Notes under the pieces: model-generated
The model's database searches: none
What the model was told of the DNA's origin: nothing
The model's input: only the letters and a program-made list of their open reading frames with translations
Program-made: the position numbers and the translations under genes
In this document: positions 1-7,679 of the stretch, piece by piece
Layout: every line of letters begins with the position of its first letter
Position numbering within the stretch: position 1 is the stretch's first letter
DNA from: Butyrivibrio sp. INlla18
GTDB taxonomy: Bacteria > Bacillota > Clostridia > Lachnospirales > Lachnospiraceae
Direction of reading: 5' to 3'
Assembly: GCF_900103635.1 (NCBI RefSeq)
Contig: NZ_FMXK01000011.1
Coordinates: 62,001 to 126,000, forward strand
DNA: 64,000 bases

Positions 1-1
1 T

Positions 2-130
2 AAACTTAGGATCAGGAAGAAGAAACCAGGTACATCAGTTGATGAACCAGAAGTAGCATATATTTGTGACGGACATATTGTAAAAACATCCTATGGACCT
101 GGCTTTTTACGCCAGTACAATAATAAGTAA
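2..130 (+). CDS. minC: Septum site-determining protein MinC, C-terminal end (partial)
   Basis: The last 42 codons of a gene entering from the left edge, read in frame from base 2 to a TAA. The peptide contains PEVAYICDGHIV, the strand pattern that closes the C-terminal beta-helical domain of MinC, the part that binds MinD. The identification rests mainly on context: minD starts 12 bases after the stop and minE follows, the usual minCDE order. MinC blocks FtsZ ring assembly away from midcell when MinD-ATP brings it to the membrane. A short tail of about 16 residues follows the motif. The N-terminal FtsZ-inhibiting domain lies outside the window. Confidence 0.8.
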   Translation, partial: KLRIRKKKPGTSVDEPEVAYICDGHIVKTSYGPGFLRQYNNK

Positions 131-142
131 TTGGAGGATAGT

Positions 143-922
143 ATGGGAGAAGTAATAGTTGTTACATCAGGTAAAGGTGGAGTAGGTAAGACAACCACAA
201 CAGCTAATATCGGTACCGGTCTAGCTAAATTAAACAAGAAAGTAGTTCTTATTGATACAGATATAGGCCTTCGTAACCTTGATGTAGTAATGGGACTTGA
301 GAATAGGATCGTATATAATCTCGTTGATGTTATCGAAGGCAACTGCAAGATCAAGCAGGCCCTTATCAGAGATAAGAGATATGAGACTCTATTCCTTTTA
401 CCAGCTGCTCAGACAAAGGACAAAACAAGCGTTACTCCAGAGCAGATGAAGAAGCTTACAGAAGAGCTCAAGCAGGAATATGATTACATTATTCTTGATT
501 GCCCAGCTGGTATCGAGCAGGGATTCAAGAATGCTATTGCTGGTGCTGATAGAGCATTAGTAGTAACAACTCCTGAGGTTTCTGCAGTGCGTGATGCAGA
601 TAGGATCATCGGTCTTTTGGAAGCCAATGAGATCAAGAAGACTCAGCTTATTGTTAACAGACTTAGAGCTGATATGGTTAAGAGACATGAGATGATGTCT
701 GCTGATGATGTTATCGATATCTTGGCCGTTGAACTTATCGGTCAGGTTCCTGATGACGAGAATATCGTTATTGCTACTAATAATGGTGAACCTCTTGTTG
801 GCGACAATTCACTTGCTGGACAAGCATATATGAATATCTGCCGTAGAGTAACTGGTGAACAGGTGCCATTTCTTGACCTTGATGCCAAGAAAGGTATTTT
901 TGGCTGGTTTAAGAAAAAATAA
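143..922 (+). CDS. minD: Septum site-determining ATPase MinD
   Basis: Membrane-associated ATPase that recruits MinC and is released by MinE. The protein has 259 residues, normal for the family. It opens with the deviant Walker A motif SGKGGVGKTT near residue 10, has a switch-like IDTDIGLRNLD segment around residue 40 and the Walker B-like YIILDCPAG near residue 117. It ends in a short basic amphipathic tail (GIFGWFKKK), as expected for the MinD membrane-targeting helix. The start is the ATG at 143, with GGAGG at 133-137; an in-frame TTG at 131 precedes that ribosome site and is rejected. Cotranscribed with minC and minE. Confidence 0.96.
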   Translation: MGEVIVVTSGKGGVGKTTTTANIGTGLAKLNKKVVLIDTDIGLRNLDVVMGLENRIVYNLVDVIEGNCKIKQALIRDKRYETLFLLPAAQTKDKTSVTPEQMKKLTEELKQEYDYIILDCPAGIEQGFKNAIAGADRALVVTTPEVSAVRDADRIIGLLEANEIKKTQLIVNRLRADMVKRHEMMSADDVIDILAVELIGQVPDDENIVIATNNGEPLVGDNSLAGQAYMNICRRVTGEQVPFLDLDAKKGIFGWFKKK

Positions 923-937
923 TAGGAGGGGATTGTT

Positions 938-1216
938 ATGAAGATATCTGATTTATTTAAGAAAAAATCTTCTAGCGATGTTGCTAAGGACAGGTTAAAG
1001 CTTGTACTTGTTTCAGATCGTGCCACATGCTCTCCTGAAATAATGCAAAAGATTCGTAGTGATATTATAGAAGTTCTTTCAAAATACGCTGAAATTGATA
1101 TGGATGGAATCGACATCAACTTCACACATATTGATGCTGAAGAAAATGATGGAAAGACAGTTCCAGCTTTATATGCTAATATTCCTATCAAGAATATGAA
1201 TCACAACGTAAAATGA
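938..1216 (+). CDS. minE: Cell division topological specificity factor MinE
   Basis: Small protein of 92 residues that binds MinD, stimulates its ATPase and so confines MinCD away from midcell. The order minC-minD-minE and the length fit. The N-terminal part SSDVAKDRLKLVLVSDR matches the MinD-binding strand/helix of the family (A-K-x-R-L-x-x-x-x-x-x-D-R). The rest matches the C-terminal topological specificity domain with its EVLSKYAEID helix. The ATG at 938 lies 15 bases after the minD stop, with AGGAGGG at 924-930. A terminator closes the operon directly after the stop. Confidence 0.94.
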   Translation: MKISDLFKKKSSSDVAKDRLKLVLVSDRATCSPEIMQKIRSDIIEVLSKYAEIDMDGIDINFTHIDAEENDGKTVPALYANIPIKNMNHNVK

Positions 1217-1224
1217 ATTTATTG

Positions 1225-1262
1225 GACGGAAGGTCATTTCTAAGTGACTTTCCGTCTTTTTT
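1225..1262 (+). terminator. Rho-independent terminator of the min operon
   Basis: A 12-base stem (1225-1236 with 1244-1255, one G-T pair) around an AAG-containing loop, followed by a run of T at 1256-1262. It lies 9 bases after the minE stop. Confidence 0.9.
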
Positions 1263-1272
1263 ATTGTATAAT
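1244..1272 (+). promoter_or_regulatory. Candidate sigma-A promoter of the ohrR-like gene
   Basis: GTGACT (1244-1249), 17 bases, TATAAT (1267-1272). The -35 lies inside the right arm of the min terminator. The start codon follows 34 bases after the -10. The -10 sits in ATTGTATAAT, similar to one half of an OhrR box, so autoregulation is possible. Confidence 0.5.
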
Positions 1273-1305
1273 TAAATAGCATAAAATTTTATTTGGGAGA
1301 ATGAT

Positions 1306-1749
1306 ATGAGCGAAAACGAAGAAAAATATGAAACACTAAAGTTAGGTAACCAGCTTTGCTTTCCTTTATATGCTTGTTCCAAGGAAATAATCAGAAGATA
1401 TAAACCATATCTTGATCAGATCGATCTTACTTATACTCAGTATATTACTATGATGGTAATGTGGGAGATGAAGAGTGTTAACGTCAAGACTCTTGGTGAG
1501 AATCTTTATCTTGATTCCGGAACACTTACTCCTGTACTCAAGAAGCTTGAGTCAAAAGGTTATATTAAAAGAGAAAGATCCAATCAGGATGAGCGCAATC
1601 TGGTTGTGACAATTACCAAAGAGGGAGAGGCTTTGAGAGATAAGGCTATTAAGATTCCTTCTGAGATGGGAGCTTGCGTTAAACTTACCAAAGAAGAAGC
1701 AGCTGTGCTCTATAAACTTTTATATAAGATTATCGGAAATGTAAGATAA
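1306..1749 (+). CDS. ohrR: MarR-family organic-peroxide sensor, OhrR-like
   Basis: Winged-helix repressor of 147 residues. The N-terminus KLGNQLCFPLYACSKEI, the middle LYLDSGTLTPVLKKLESKG and the wing QDERNLVVTIT match Bacillus OhrR closely as I recall that sequence. The reactive cysteine of OhrR is present as Cys18 in NQLCF, and a second cysteine follows at position 24. Oxidation of that cysteine by organic hydroperoxides releases OhrR from DNA and derepresses the peroxide reductase Ohr. No ohr gene is adjacent, so the target is unknown; the gene itself or something elsewhere may be controlled. ATG at 1306 with GGGAG at 1293-1297. Confidence 0.85.
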   Translation: MSENEEKYETLKLGNQLCFPLYACSKEIIRRYKPYLDQIDLTYTQYITMMVMWEMKSVNVKTLGENLYLDSGTLTPVLKKLESKGYIKRERSNQDERNLVVTITKEGEALRDKAIKIPSEMGACVKLTKEEAAVLYKLLYKIIGNVR

Positions 1750-1755
1750 TATTTA

Positions 1756-1784
1756 TTGATTTTTTTGTGTATTAGAAATATAAT
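1756..1784 (+). promoter_or_regulatory. Sigma-A promoter upstream of csoR and the ech-hyp genes
   Basis: TTGATT (1756-1761), 17 bases, TATAAT (1779-1784). The expected start of transcription is near 1791, giving an untranslated leader of about 90 bases that contains the hairpin at 1800-1863. Confidence 0.65.
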
Positions 1785-1799
1785 AAATTTCGGTCAAAT

Positions 1800-1863
1800 G
1801 TGCGGTTTTGTTGGGTATTGATGTTTTTTGATCTTAAAAGTCAAAAAATTAACGAAAACGCAC
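1800..1863 (+). promoter_or_regulatory. Structured 5' leader of the csoR transcript (nested hairpin)
   Basis: Outer arms 1800-1812 and 1851-1863 pair over 13 positions with one mismatch and one G-T pair. Inner arms 1824-1832 and 1840-1848 pair over nine positions. A T-rich run (TTTGTTTTTTGG, 1864-1875) follows at once and leads into the GGAGG of csoR. This could be an attenuator or a translational control element; no known riboswitch class is recognised. Confidence 0.5.
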
Positions 1864-1883
1864 TTTGTTTTTTGGAGGTTTTT

Positions 1884-2180
1884 ATGAGTTCTCATACCCA
1901 TAATCATCACCATGATCCTGAGAAGATGAAAGCCATCGTCAATAGATTGTCTAAGGCAATAGGACATCTAGAGTCTGTAAAGAGGATGGTTGAGGATGAC
2001 AGAGACTGTACTGAGGTTTTGGTTCAGCTAGCAGCTGTAAGGTCGGCAATCAACAACTGCGGTAAGGAAATCCTCAAAGAGCACATCAGTCATTGCATTG
2101 TTCATGCGGCTCAGGATGGAGATGAAGAAGCTATCGTTGAACTTAACGAAGCTATCGACAAATTTATGAAGACTTCATGA
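1884..2180 (+). CDS. csoR: CsoR/RcnR-family metal-sensing repressor
   Basis: All-helical DUF156 repressor of 98 residues. It has a histidine-rich N-terminus (HTHNHHH, residues 4-10), the family helix RLSKAIGHLESVKRMVE, then a cysteine in DDRDC and EHISHC. The last two give the Cys...His-x3-Cys ligand pattern of copper- or nickel-sensing CsoR proteins. The N-terminal histidines recall the extra ligand of nickel/cobalt RcnR and InrS. Which metal is sensed cannot be settled by eye. The start is the ATG at 1884 with GGAGG at 1874-1878; a longer in-frame reading from 1800 runs through the leader hairpin and is rejected. The [NiFe] hydrogenase operon begins 41 bases downstream. Confidence 0.85.
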   Translation: MSSHTHNHHHDPEKMKAIVNRLSKAIGHLESVKRMVEDDRDCTEVLVQLAAVRSAINNCGKEILKEHISHCIVHAAQDGDEEAIVELNEAIDKFMKTS

Positions 2181-2194
2181 GGTTCTCTCATGAA
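2174..2194 (+). promoter_or_regulatory. Perfect inverted repeat across the csoR stop
   Basis: Arms TTCATGAG (2174-2181) and CTCATGAA (2187-2194) separated by five bases, overlapping the csoR TGA. No T run follows, so it is not a standard terminator. An operator or an mRNA hairpin separating csoR from echA are the options. Confidence 0.5.
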
Positions 2195-2221
2195 AATTGT
2201 ATGTGAAAGGGGCGAAACACC

Positions 2222-4159
2222 TTGGCTATTCCAATTTTAAACGTAGTAAACTTTCTTATCTTATTTCCCTTTATCATGGCAATTATCATAGGATGTCTCA
2301 AAAAGGCTAGTCCTTTGAGAAGTGCAGTTATCATAATTGGTGGATTCACTATTATGGCAGCTGCTATTTATGTTGCTGTAAATGTATTATCATCTGGTGA
2401 TACATCTTCGTTTGTATTTTTACAGCATACAGAACTTCCTGATAAATTCGTTATTGCCGGCGAAATATTTTTGATGGGACTTGTTTGCTTCCTTAGCATC
2501 AAGTATAAAAAATACTATGCTATCATCTTTTCTCTTGTAGGAACTATCCCAGTTCTTTGGATGGATTTTACAGGAAGAGCAGTAGAAGGAAATATGCATC
2601 TTCGCATTGATACTTTTGCTGCAGTTATGTACCTTATCGTAGGTATTGTAGGTATTCTTATCTGCATCTATGCATCTGGATATATGAAGGATTACCATCA
2701 TCATCACACAGATGTACAGGATCGTTCAAACTATTTCCTTGCACTTATGTTTGTTTTCCTTGGTGCTATGTTTGGACTTATTTCTTCTGATAATCTTGGT
2801 TGGATCTATTTCTTCTGGGAGATTACCAGTGTTTGTTCATTCCTTATGATCGGTTATACAAGAACACAGGAAGCTGTTGATAATTCATTCAGAGCTCTTT
2901 GGATGAACCTTCTTGGTGGTTGCGGATTTGCAGCTGGTCTCTTGTATTGTAGTTTAAATCCTGAACTTGGCTTCTCAAATCTTAGTCAGGTTACAGAAAG
3001 TGGTGCACCTGCACTTGTTATTGTTCCTGTTACATTATTTGCATTTGCAGCACTTACAAAGAGCGCACAGTTCCCATTCTCTAGATGGCTTCTTGGCGCC
3101 ATGGTTGCACCTACTCCATCTAGTGCACTTCTTCACTCAGCAACAATGGTTAAGATCGGTGTGTACATGCTCATCAGAGTATCACCAGTAATGTATGGAA
3201 CACTTACCGGTGTTATGATCACAGTTATTGGTGGCTTTACATTCTTTGCTGCATCACTTCTGGCTATTACAGTAAGCGATGGCAAGAAAGTACTTGCATA
3301 TTCAACAATTTCAAACCTTGGTCTTATTACAGCCTGCGCTGGTACTGGTACAACAGAAGGTGTTTGGGCTGCGATAATGCTAGTTTTATTCCACGCTGTA
3401 TCTAAGTCACTTCTTTTCCAGACAGTTGGTGATATTGAGAACTGTATGGGTAGCCGTGATATTGAGGATATGCATGGACTTATCATTAAGCTTCCTAGAC
3501 TTGCATTCATCATGATCATCGGTATCTGCGGAATGTTCATGGCTCCATTTGGTATGCTTGTATCAAAGTGGGCTGCTCTTAAGTCATTCGTAGATTCAGG
3601 ATCTGTATGGCTTGTTCTTTTCCTTGTATTTGGTTCAGGAAGCACACTTTTCTACTGGGCAAAATGGCTTGGTAAGATTTGTGCAGTAATTCATCAGTCC
3701 TTCGAGCTTGATGATATTACTCCTAGAAGTGAGATGATCTCAATCTTCCCACTTACAACAATGATAGTAGTAATGTGCTTTGCATTCCCTTGGATGTCTG
3801 GTCATATGGTTCAGCCTATTCTTGATGAGGCTTTCCATACTAACATTCCTGATGTTATTGGAACCGGAGATTCAATCGTAATGATGATCATGGTTGCTAT
3901 GATCTTTATGATTCCTATTGGATCAAGATTCCTTTCAATCGGTAAGAATTCAAAGATGACTATGTCTTATGTAGCTGGTGTCAATGCTGGTGATGACAGA
4001 CATTATATCGACTCTTTTGGTAAAGAGAGAGCTCTTTATATGTCTAACTGGTATATGAATGATTACTTCGGTGAAAAGAAGCTGCTTAGACCTTGCATCT
4101 ATGTAGCGACTGTACTTGTTGCAGTTATGCTTATTATTGTGGTTGGAGGTGCTTTCTAA
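2222..4159 (+). CDS. echA: Energy-converting hydrogenase Ech, subunit EchA (NuoL-like ion pump)
   Basis: Large polytopic membrane subunit of 645 residues, related to complex I NuoL/NuoM and Na+/H+ antiporter Mrp subunits. It is the presumed ion-translocating part of Ech. Many hydrophobic segments are visible from residue 7 to the C-terminus. Family-type features include WIYFFWEITSVCSFLMIGYT (around residue 195), a central ALTKSAQFPFSRWLLGAM segment, and HSATMVKIGVYML with its conserved histidine and lysine. The start is the TTG at 2222, with AAAGGGG at 2206-2212. First of six ech genes and overlaps echB by one base. A cytoplasmic HHHH run near residue 158 is not a known motif. Confidence 0.9.
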   Translation: MAIPILNVVNFLILFPFIMAIIIGCLKKASPLRSAVIIIGGFTIMAAAIYVAVNVLSSGDTSSFVFLQHTELPDKFVIAGEIFLMGLVCFLSIKYKKYYAIIFSLVGTIPVLWMDFTGRAVEGNMHLRIDTFAAVMYLIVGIVGILICIYASGYMKDYHHHHTDVQDRSNYFLALMFVFLGAMFGLISSDNLGWIYFFWEITSVCSFLMIGYTRTQEAVDNSFRALWMNLLGGCGFAAGLLYCSLNPELGFSNLSQVTESGAPALVIVPVTLFAFAALTKSAQFPFSRWLLGAMVAPTPSSALLHSATMVKIGVYMLIRVSPVMYGTLTGVMITVIGGFTFFAASLLAITVSDGKKVLAYSTISNLGLITACAGTGTTEGVWAAIMLVLFHAVSKSLLFQTVGDIENCMGSRDIEDMHGLIIKLPRLAFIMIIGICGMFMAPFGMLVSKWAALKSFVDSGSVWLVLFLVFGSGSTLFYWAKWLGKICAVIHQSFELDDITPRSEMISIFPLTTMIVVMCFAFPWMSGHMVQPILDEAFHTNIPDVIGTGDSIVMMIMVAMIFMIPIGSRFLSIGKNSKMTMSYVAGVNAGDDRHYIDSFGKERALYMSNWYMNDYFGEKKLLRPCIYVATVLVAVMLIIVVGGAF

Positions 4160-5028
4160 TGACACTTGGTATGTTTATTAAAGCGTTGATCTATATTTTA
4201 CTTGCTCCTCTGATTGGAGGCACACTTGCAGGACTTGATAGGATCATTTCTGCTCGTATGCAGGGAAGACAGGGTCCACCTCTTTTCCAGCCTTTTTATG
4301 ATGTATTTAAGCTCCTTAACAAGCAGACAACTGTAGTTAACAGTATTCAGGTTCTGTTTGTTACTGGATATCTTATTATGACTATTTTCACAGGTGCTTT
4401 GTTCTTTGCAGGCGGCGATATGCTTCTTGTATTCTTCGCCCTTTCAATGTCAGAAGTAGTTATGGTTATGGCTGCTTTCTCAACAAATGGACCTTACAGT
4501 ATAATGGGTGCTCAGCGTGAGCTTTTACAGATGATGTGCTATGAGCCTATGACACTTCTTGTTGCAATTGGTTTCTATTATGCAAATGGAAGCTTCATGG
4601 TTGATGATCTTATTCAGGCTAAGATTCCTGCGATCGCACAGATTCCTGGTTTCTTTATTGGCTTTGTATTTATCCTTATCATCAAACTGCGTAAGTCACC
4701 ATTTGACCTTAGTACTTCACACCATATGCACCAGGAGATGGTTAAAGGTCTTACAACAGATCTTTCTGGTAACAACCTTGCGTTTGTAGAAATCGCAGAG
4801 TGGTATGATCTTGTACTTATGATGGGTATCGTTGGAATGTTCTTCATTACAGCTAACCCAATTAGCAGACTTTGGGCAATACTTGCTTGCTCAGTTGTAT
4901 TTTTCCTTGAGACACTTATTGATAATCTGTTCCCACGTGTTAAATACATTACAATGCTCAAGGTTACATGGTCAGTTATCCTTATATTTGCAGGAACTAA
5001 TCTGCTGATTCTTAACGTACTTAAATAA
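4159..5028 (+). CDS. echB: Ech hydrogenase subunit EchB (NuoH-like membrane anchor)
   Basis: Membrane subunit of 289 residues, homologous to NuoH/HycD, which links the hydrophilic hydrogenase arm to the ion-pumping subunit. The loop after the first membrane segment, GLDRIISARMQGRQGPPLFQ, has the R-x-Q-x-R-x-G-P-P pattern of the family. A later KLRKSPFDLSTSHHMHQE loop carries the conserved acidic/histidine region, followed by FVEIAEWYDLVLM. The start is the ATG at 4159, sharing its A with the echA TAA, so translation is probably coupled. A longer frame from 4093 is inside echA and rejected. Confidence 0.93.
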   Translation: MTLGMFIKALIYILLAPLIGGTLAGLDRIISARMQGRQGPPLFQPFYDVFKLLNKQTTVVNSIQVLFVTGYLIMTIFTGALFFAGGDMLLVFFALSMSEVVMVMAAFSTNGPYSIMGAQRELLQMMCYEPMTLLVAIGFYYANGSFMVDDLIQAKIPAIAQIPGFFIGFVFILIIKLRKSPFDLSTSHHMHQEMVKGLTTDLSGNNLAFVEIAEWYDLVLMMGIVGMFFITANPISRLWAILACSVVFFLETLIDNLFPRVKYITMLKVTWSVILIFAGTNLLILNVLK

Positions 5029-5051
5029 GACGAGAAGGGAAAGTGAGATCT

Positions 5052-5723
5052 ATGAAAATATCTAAATCACCATGGGTGTTACATTATGATGGCTCCAGCT
5101 GTAATGGCTGTGATATAGAAGTTCTTGCCACAATGACTCCACTTTATGACGTAGAGCGTTTTGGCATTATTAACACAGGTAATCCTAAGCATGCAGATGT
5201 GCTTCTTTTAACTGGTGGTGTAAATGCTCAGACAGCACCTGTTATCAGACAGCTTTACAATATGATGCCTGATCCAAAGGTAGTAGTTGCATGTGGTATC
5301 TGTGCATGTGACGGTGGCATTTTCAAAGAATGCTACAATATCTTAGGAGGCGCTGATAAGGTTGTGCCTGTAGATGTATATGTTCCTGGATGTGCTGTTA
5401 GACCAGAAGCACTTATCGAAGGTGTTGTTAAGGCAGTAGGCATCCTTGAAGAAAAGAAGAAGAAGTTAAAAGAGTCCATGAAGGTTGGCTACTGTACAGT
5501 AGATTACAGCAAAATGGCTATTCATATGACTGCTGATGATTATGATCCAAGTACTCAGTATGACGCAGTTCTTACTGAAGAGGCTCTTAGACAGCAGGCT
5601 GAAGAGAAGATCAAAGCTACAAATAAGCCAGCTCCAAAGCCAGCAGCAAACGCAGCTCCAGCACAAAAGCCTGCTCAGGCAGTAGCTGCAGCAGCTGATT
5701 CTGAGAAAGGAGACAATGCATAA
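5052..5723 (+). CDS. echC: Ech hydrogenase small subunit EchC (NuoB-like) with Ala/Pro-rich tail
   Basis: Electron-transfer small subunit. The core of about 140 residues carries four cysteines placed as in NuoB and EchC for the proximal [4Fe-4S] cluster: two in GSSCNGCDIE, one in ACGICAC and one in VPGCAVRPEA. The protein then runs on for roughly 80 residues, ending in a low-complexity stretch rich in Ala, Pro, Lys and Gln (APKPAANAAPAQKPAQ). I do not know this extension from other Ech small subunits. The start is the ATG at 5052, 11 bases after AAGGGA (5035-5040); a GTG at 5043 is too close. The stop overlaps the echD ATG by one base. Confidence 0.92.
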   Translation: MKISKSPWVLHYDGSSCNGCDIEVLATMTPLYDVERFGIINTGNPKHADVLLLTGGVNAQTAPVIRQLYNMMPDPKVVVACGICACDGGIFKECYNILGGADKVVPVDVYVPGCAVRPEALIEGVVKAVGILEEKKKKLKESMKVGYCTVDYSKMAIHMTADDYDPSTQYDAVLTEEALRQQAEEKIKATNKPAPKPAANAAPAQKPAQAVAAAADSEKGDNA

Positions 5724-6055
5724 TGAATACAGAATTTGTTAATGTTAATCCTGAAAACATTATTGATGAGTCTCAGAAGCTAAAGTTTGCAGGCTATCAC
5801 CTTATGCAGCAATGTGCTACAAGAGTTCCTGATGCTTATGAACTCATCTATACATTTGGTAAAGATCTTGAAGTTAAACAGCTCAAGATGACTCTTCCTG
5901 AAGATCAGGAGATTTCAAGTATCACAAGTATTTATCCTTGTGCTTTTATTTATGAAAACGAGATGCATGATCTTTTTGGCGTACAGATCAAGATGATCAA
6001 TATTGACTATGAAGGTAAGCTTTATCGCACTGCGATCGAGACACCATTTAAGTAA
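5723..6055 (+). CDS. echD: Ech hydrogenase subunit EchD (NuoC-like)
   Basis: Hydrophilic subunit of 110 residues, corresponding to the NuoC/30 kDa subunit of complex I and the N-terminal part of HycE. The segment SSITSIYPCAFIYENEMHDL followed by FGV matches the family signature (S-I-x-x-x-x-P-x-A-x-x-x-E-R-E-x-x-D-[LM]-F-G-V), with Asn-Glu in place of Arg-Glu. Its role is structural, tying the electron-transfer module to the membrane arm. The ATG at 5723 shares a base with the echC TAA, with AAAGGAGA about ten bases upstream inside echC. Confidence 0.88.
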   Translation: MNTEFVNVNPENIIDESQKLKFAGYHLMQQCATRVPDAYELIYTFGKDLEVKQLKMTLPEDQEISSITSIYPCAFIYENEMHDLFGVQIKMINIDYEGKLYRTAIETPFK

Positions 6056-6070
6056 TCGGAGGAACCAATA

Positions 6071-7150
6071 ATGTCTAATAGAAGTGTAATACCATTTGGA
6101 CCCCAGCATCCGGTTCTTCCGGAGCCAATTCATTTAGACCTTGTAATGGAGGATGAAAAGGTTGTAGAAGCCATTCCTTCAATTGGATTTATCCATAGAG
6201 GTCTTGAAAAGCTGGTAGATAAAAAAGATTTTAATGAGATGGTTTATGTTGCAGAACGTATCTGCGGTATCTGTTCACTTGGCCATGGTCTTGGTTATTC
6301 TGAGGCTGTAGAGCATATTATGGATATCGATGTTCCTGCAAGAGCTAAATATCTTAGAACTATCTGGTCAGAGCTTAGCAGAATCCATTCACATCTTCTC
6401 TGGCTTGGACTTTTAGCTGACGCATTCGGATTTGAGTCTCTTTACATGGATTGCTGGAGACTTAGAGAAGATGCCCTTGATATGTTTGAGGCTTCAACAG
6501 GTGGAAGAGTTATCTTCTCTGTTATGAAGATTGGCGGTATCAGAAGAGATGTAAGCGATGAGATGCTCAAGGATTTCTATCAGAGAATCAACAAGATGGA
6601 AGAAGACCTTAAGACTATTGCAAAGCCATTCCTTCTTGATAAAGCTGTACAGACAAGACTTCGCGGCGTAGGTGTTTTAACTGCAGAGCAGGCTGATGCT
6701 TTAGGATGCGCTGGTCCATTCCTTAGAGCTAGTGGAATTGCTAGAGACATCAGATCAACAGGTTATTGTGCTTATGGAGATGTTGATTTTGAGCCTATAA
6801 TCTCTACAGAGGGCGATTCTTATGCTAGAACAGAATGCCGTATCAAAGAGATATTCCAGTCATTTGATATTATTCGTCAGCTCATTGACAGGATGCCTTC
6901 AGGTGATATCGATGTTCCTGTTAAGGGAATGCCAAACGGCGAATATATGATGAGAATAGAACAGCCTAGAGGTGAAGCTCTTTACTATGTAAAGGCTAAC
7001 GGAACTAAGTTCATAGACAGAATGAGAGTCCGCACCCCCACATTTGCAAACCTGTCAGGTCTTGTAGAGACTTTGAAGGGATGCGATCTTGCTGATGTTC
7101 CTATTCTTGTACTTACTATCGATCCTTGCATTAGCTGTACTGAGAGATAA
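6071..7150 (+). CDS. echE: Ech hydrogenase large subunit EchE ([NiFe] centre)
   Basis: Catalytic subunit of 359 residues. The two CxxC motifs that hold the [NiFe] centre are both present: RICGICSLGHG near residue 64 and DPCISCTER at the very end. The opening PFGPQHPVLPEPIHL is typical of the NuoD/HycE family. The protein stops three residues after the last cysteine, so the C-terminal peptide that most hydrogenases lose to an endopeptidase is missing, as in some other Ech enzymes. This agrees with the absence of a hycI/hoxW-type protease gene nearby. Start ATG 6071 with CGGAGG at 6058-6063. Confidence 0.96.
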   Translation: MSNRSVIPFGPQHPVLPEPIHLDLVMEDEKVVEAIPSIGFIHRGLEKLVDKKDFNEMVYVAERICGICSLGHGLGYSEAVEHIMDIDVPARAKYLRTIWSELSRIHSHLLWLGLLADAFGFESLYMDCWRLREDALDMFEASTGGRVIFSVMKIGGIRRDVSDEMLKDFYQRINKMEEDLKTIAKPFLLDKAVQTRLRGVGVLTAEQADALGCAGPFLRASGIARDIRSTGYCAYGDVDFEPIISTEGDSYARTECRIKEIFQSFDIIRQLIDRMPSGDIDVPVKGMPNGEYMMRIEQPRGEALYYVKANGTKFIDRMRVRTPTFANLSGLVETLKGCDLADVPILVLTIDPCISCTER

Positions 7151-7175
7151 TACGTCGTATAAATGGAGATGAAAA

Positions 7176-7679
7176 ATGGCAATTGTAAGTTTTAAGAAAA
7201 CAATTCTTCGTAACCTGGTATCAAAGCCATATACAAGAAAAGCTGAAAAAGAATATCCTGAAGGAACTAGAGGACACGTTGAAAATGACATGGATCTTTG
7301 CGTATTATGCGGACTTTGCTCTATCAAATGTCCTACACATGCGATCACTGTAGATAAGGTTGAAAAGACCTGGTCTATCAGACCTATGAGCTGCATTCAG
7401 TGTAGATGCTGCGTAGATAATTGTCCTAAAAAGTCACTTTCAATGGGACTTAGATTCCAGGAACCAGGCGATGAGAAAGTAACTAAGACATTTAAACAGT
7501 CTGAAAAAGCTATAGCTGCTCAGGAAGCACTTATGAAAGCTGCTAAGGAGCGTGCCGCTGCTGCAGCCGCTGCAAAAGCTGCCCAGGCCGCTCAGGCTGC
7601 AGGAAATGGAGCTCCAGCTCCTGCTGCACCAGCTACTCCAGCTGCTCAGACTACAAATACAGAAGAAAAGAAAGACTGA
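7176..7679 (+). CDS. echF: Ech hydrogenase ferredoxin subunit EchF (NuoI-like) with Ala-rich tail
   Basis: Protein of 167 residues with two [4Fe-4S] cluster motifs, CVLCGLCSIKCP (about residues 45-56) and CIQCRCCVDNCP (about residues 74-85). It is the entry point for electrons from soluble ferredoxin. After about residue 105 comes a tail of some 60 residues dominated by Ala, with Gln, Pro and Lys. It begins as a likely helix (EKAIAAQEALMKAAKERAAA) and ends in an Ala/Pro/Thr linker. EchC carries a similar tail. The stop overlaps the hypF ATG, tying hydrogenase structure and maturation genes into one transcript. Confidence 0.94.
   Translation: MAIVSFKKTILRNLVSKPYTRKAEKEYPEGTRGHVENDMDLCVLCGLCSIKCPTHAITVDKVEKTWSIRPMSCIQCRCCVDNCPKKSLSMGLRFQEPGDEKVTKTFKQSEKAIAAQEALMKAAKERAAAAAAAKAAQAAQAAGNGAPAPAAPATPAAQTTNTEEKKD

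Noticed and set aside
2690-2720. His-rich run in EchA as a nickel site
   Set aside because: It is a short run in a loop between membrane helices; no supporting ligand pattern.
2967-3191. Open frame inside echA and many similar overlapping frames on both strands (for example 742-1191 minus, 3133-3645 minus, 12515-12871 minus, 62917-63357 plus)
   Set aside because: They lie inside well-supported genes in another frame, lack ribosome sites and give no recognisable protein.
5600-7670. Ala-rich stretches in EchC and EchF as possible frameshifts
   Set aside because: The frames run on smoothly to stops that overlap the next gene's ATG by one base, and codon use stays ordinary, so these are real coding tails.
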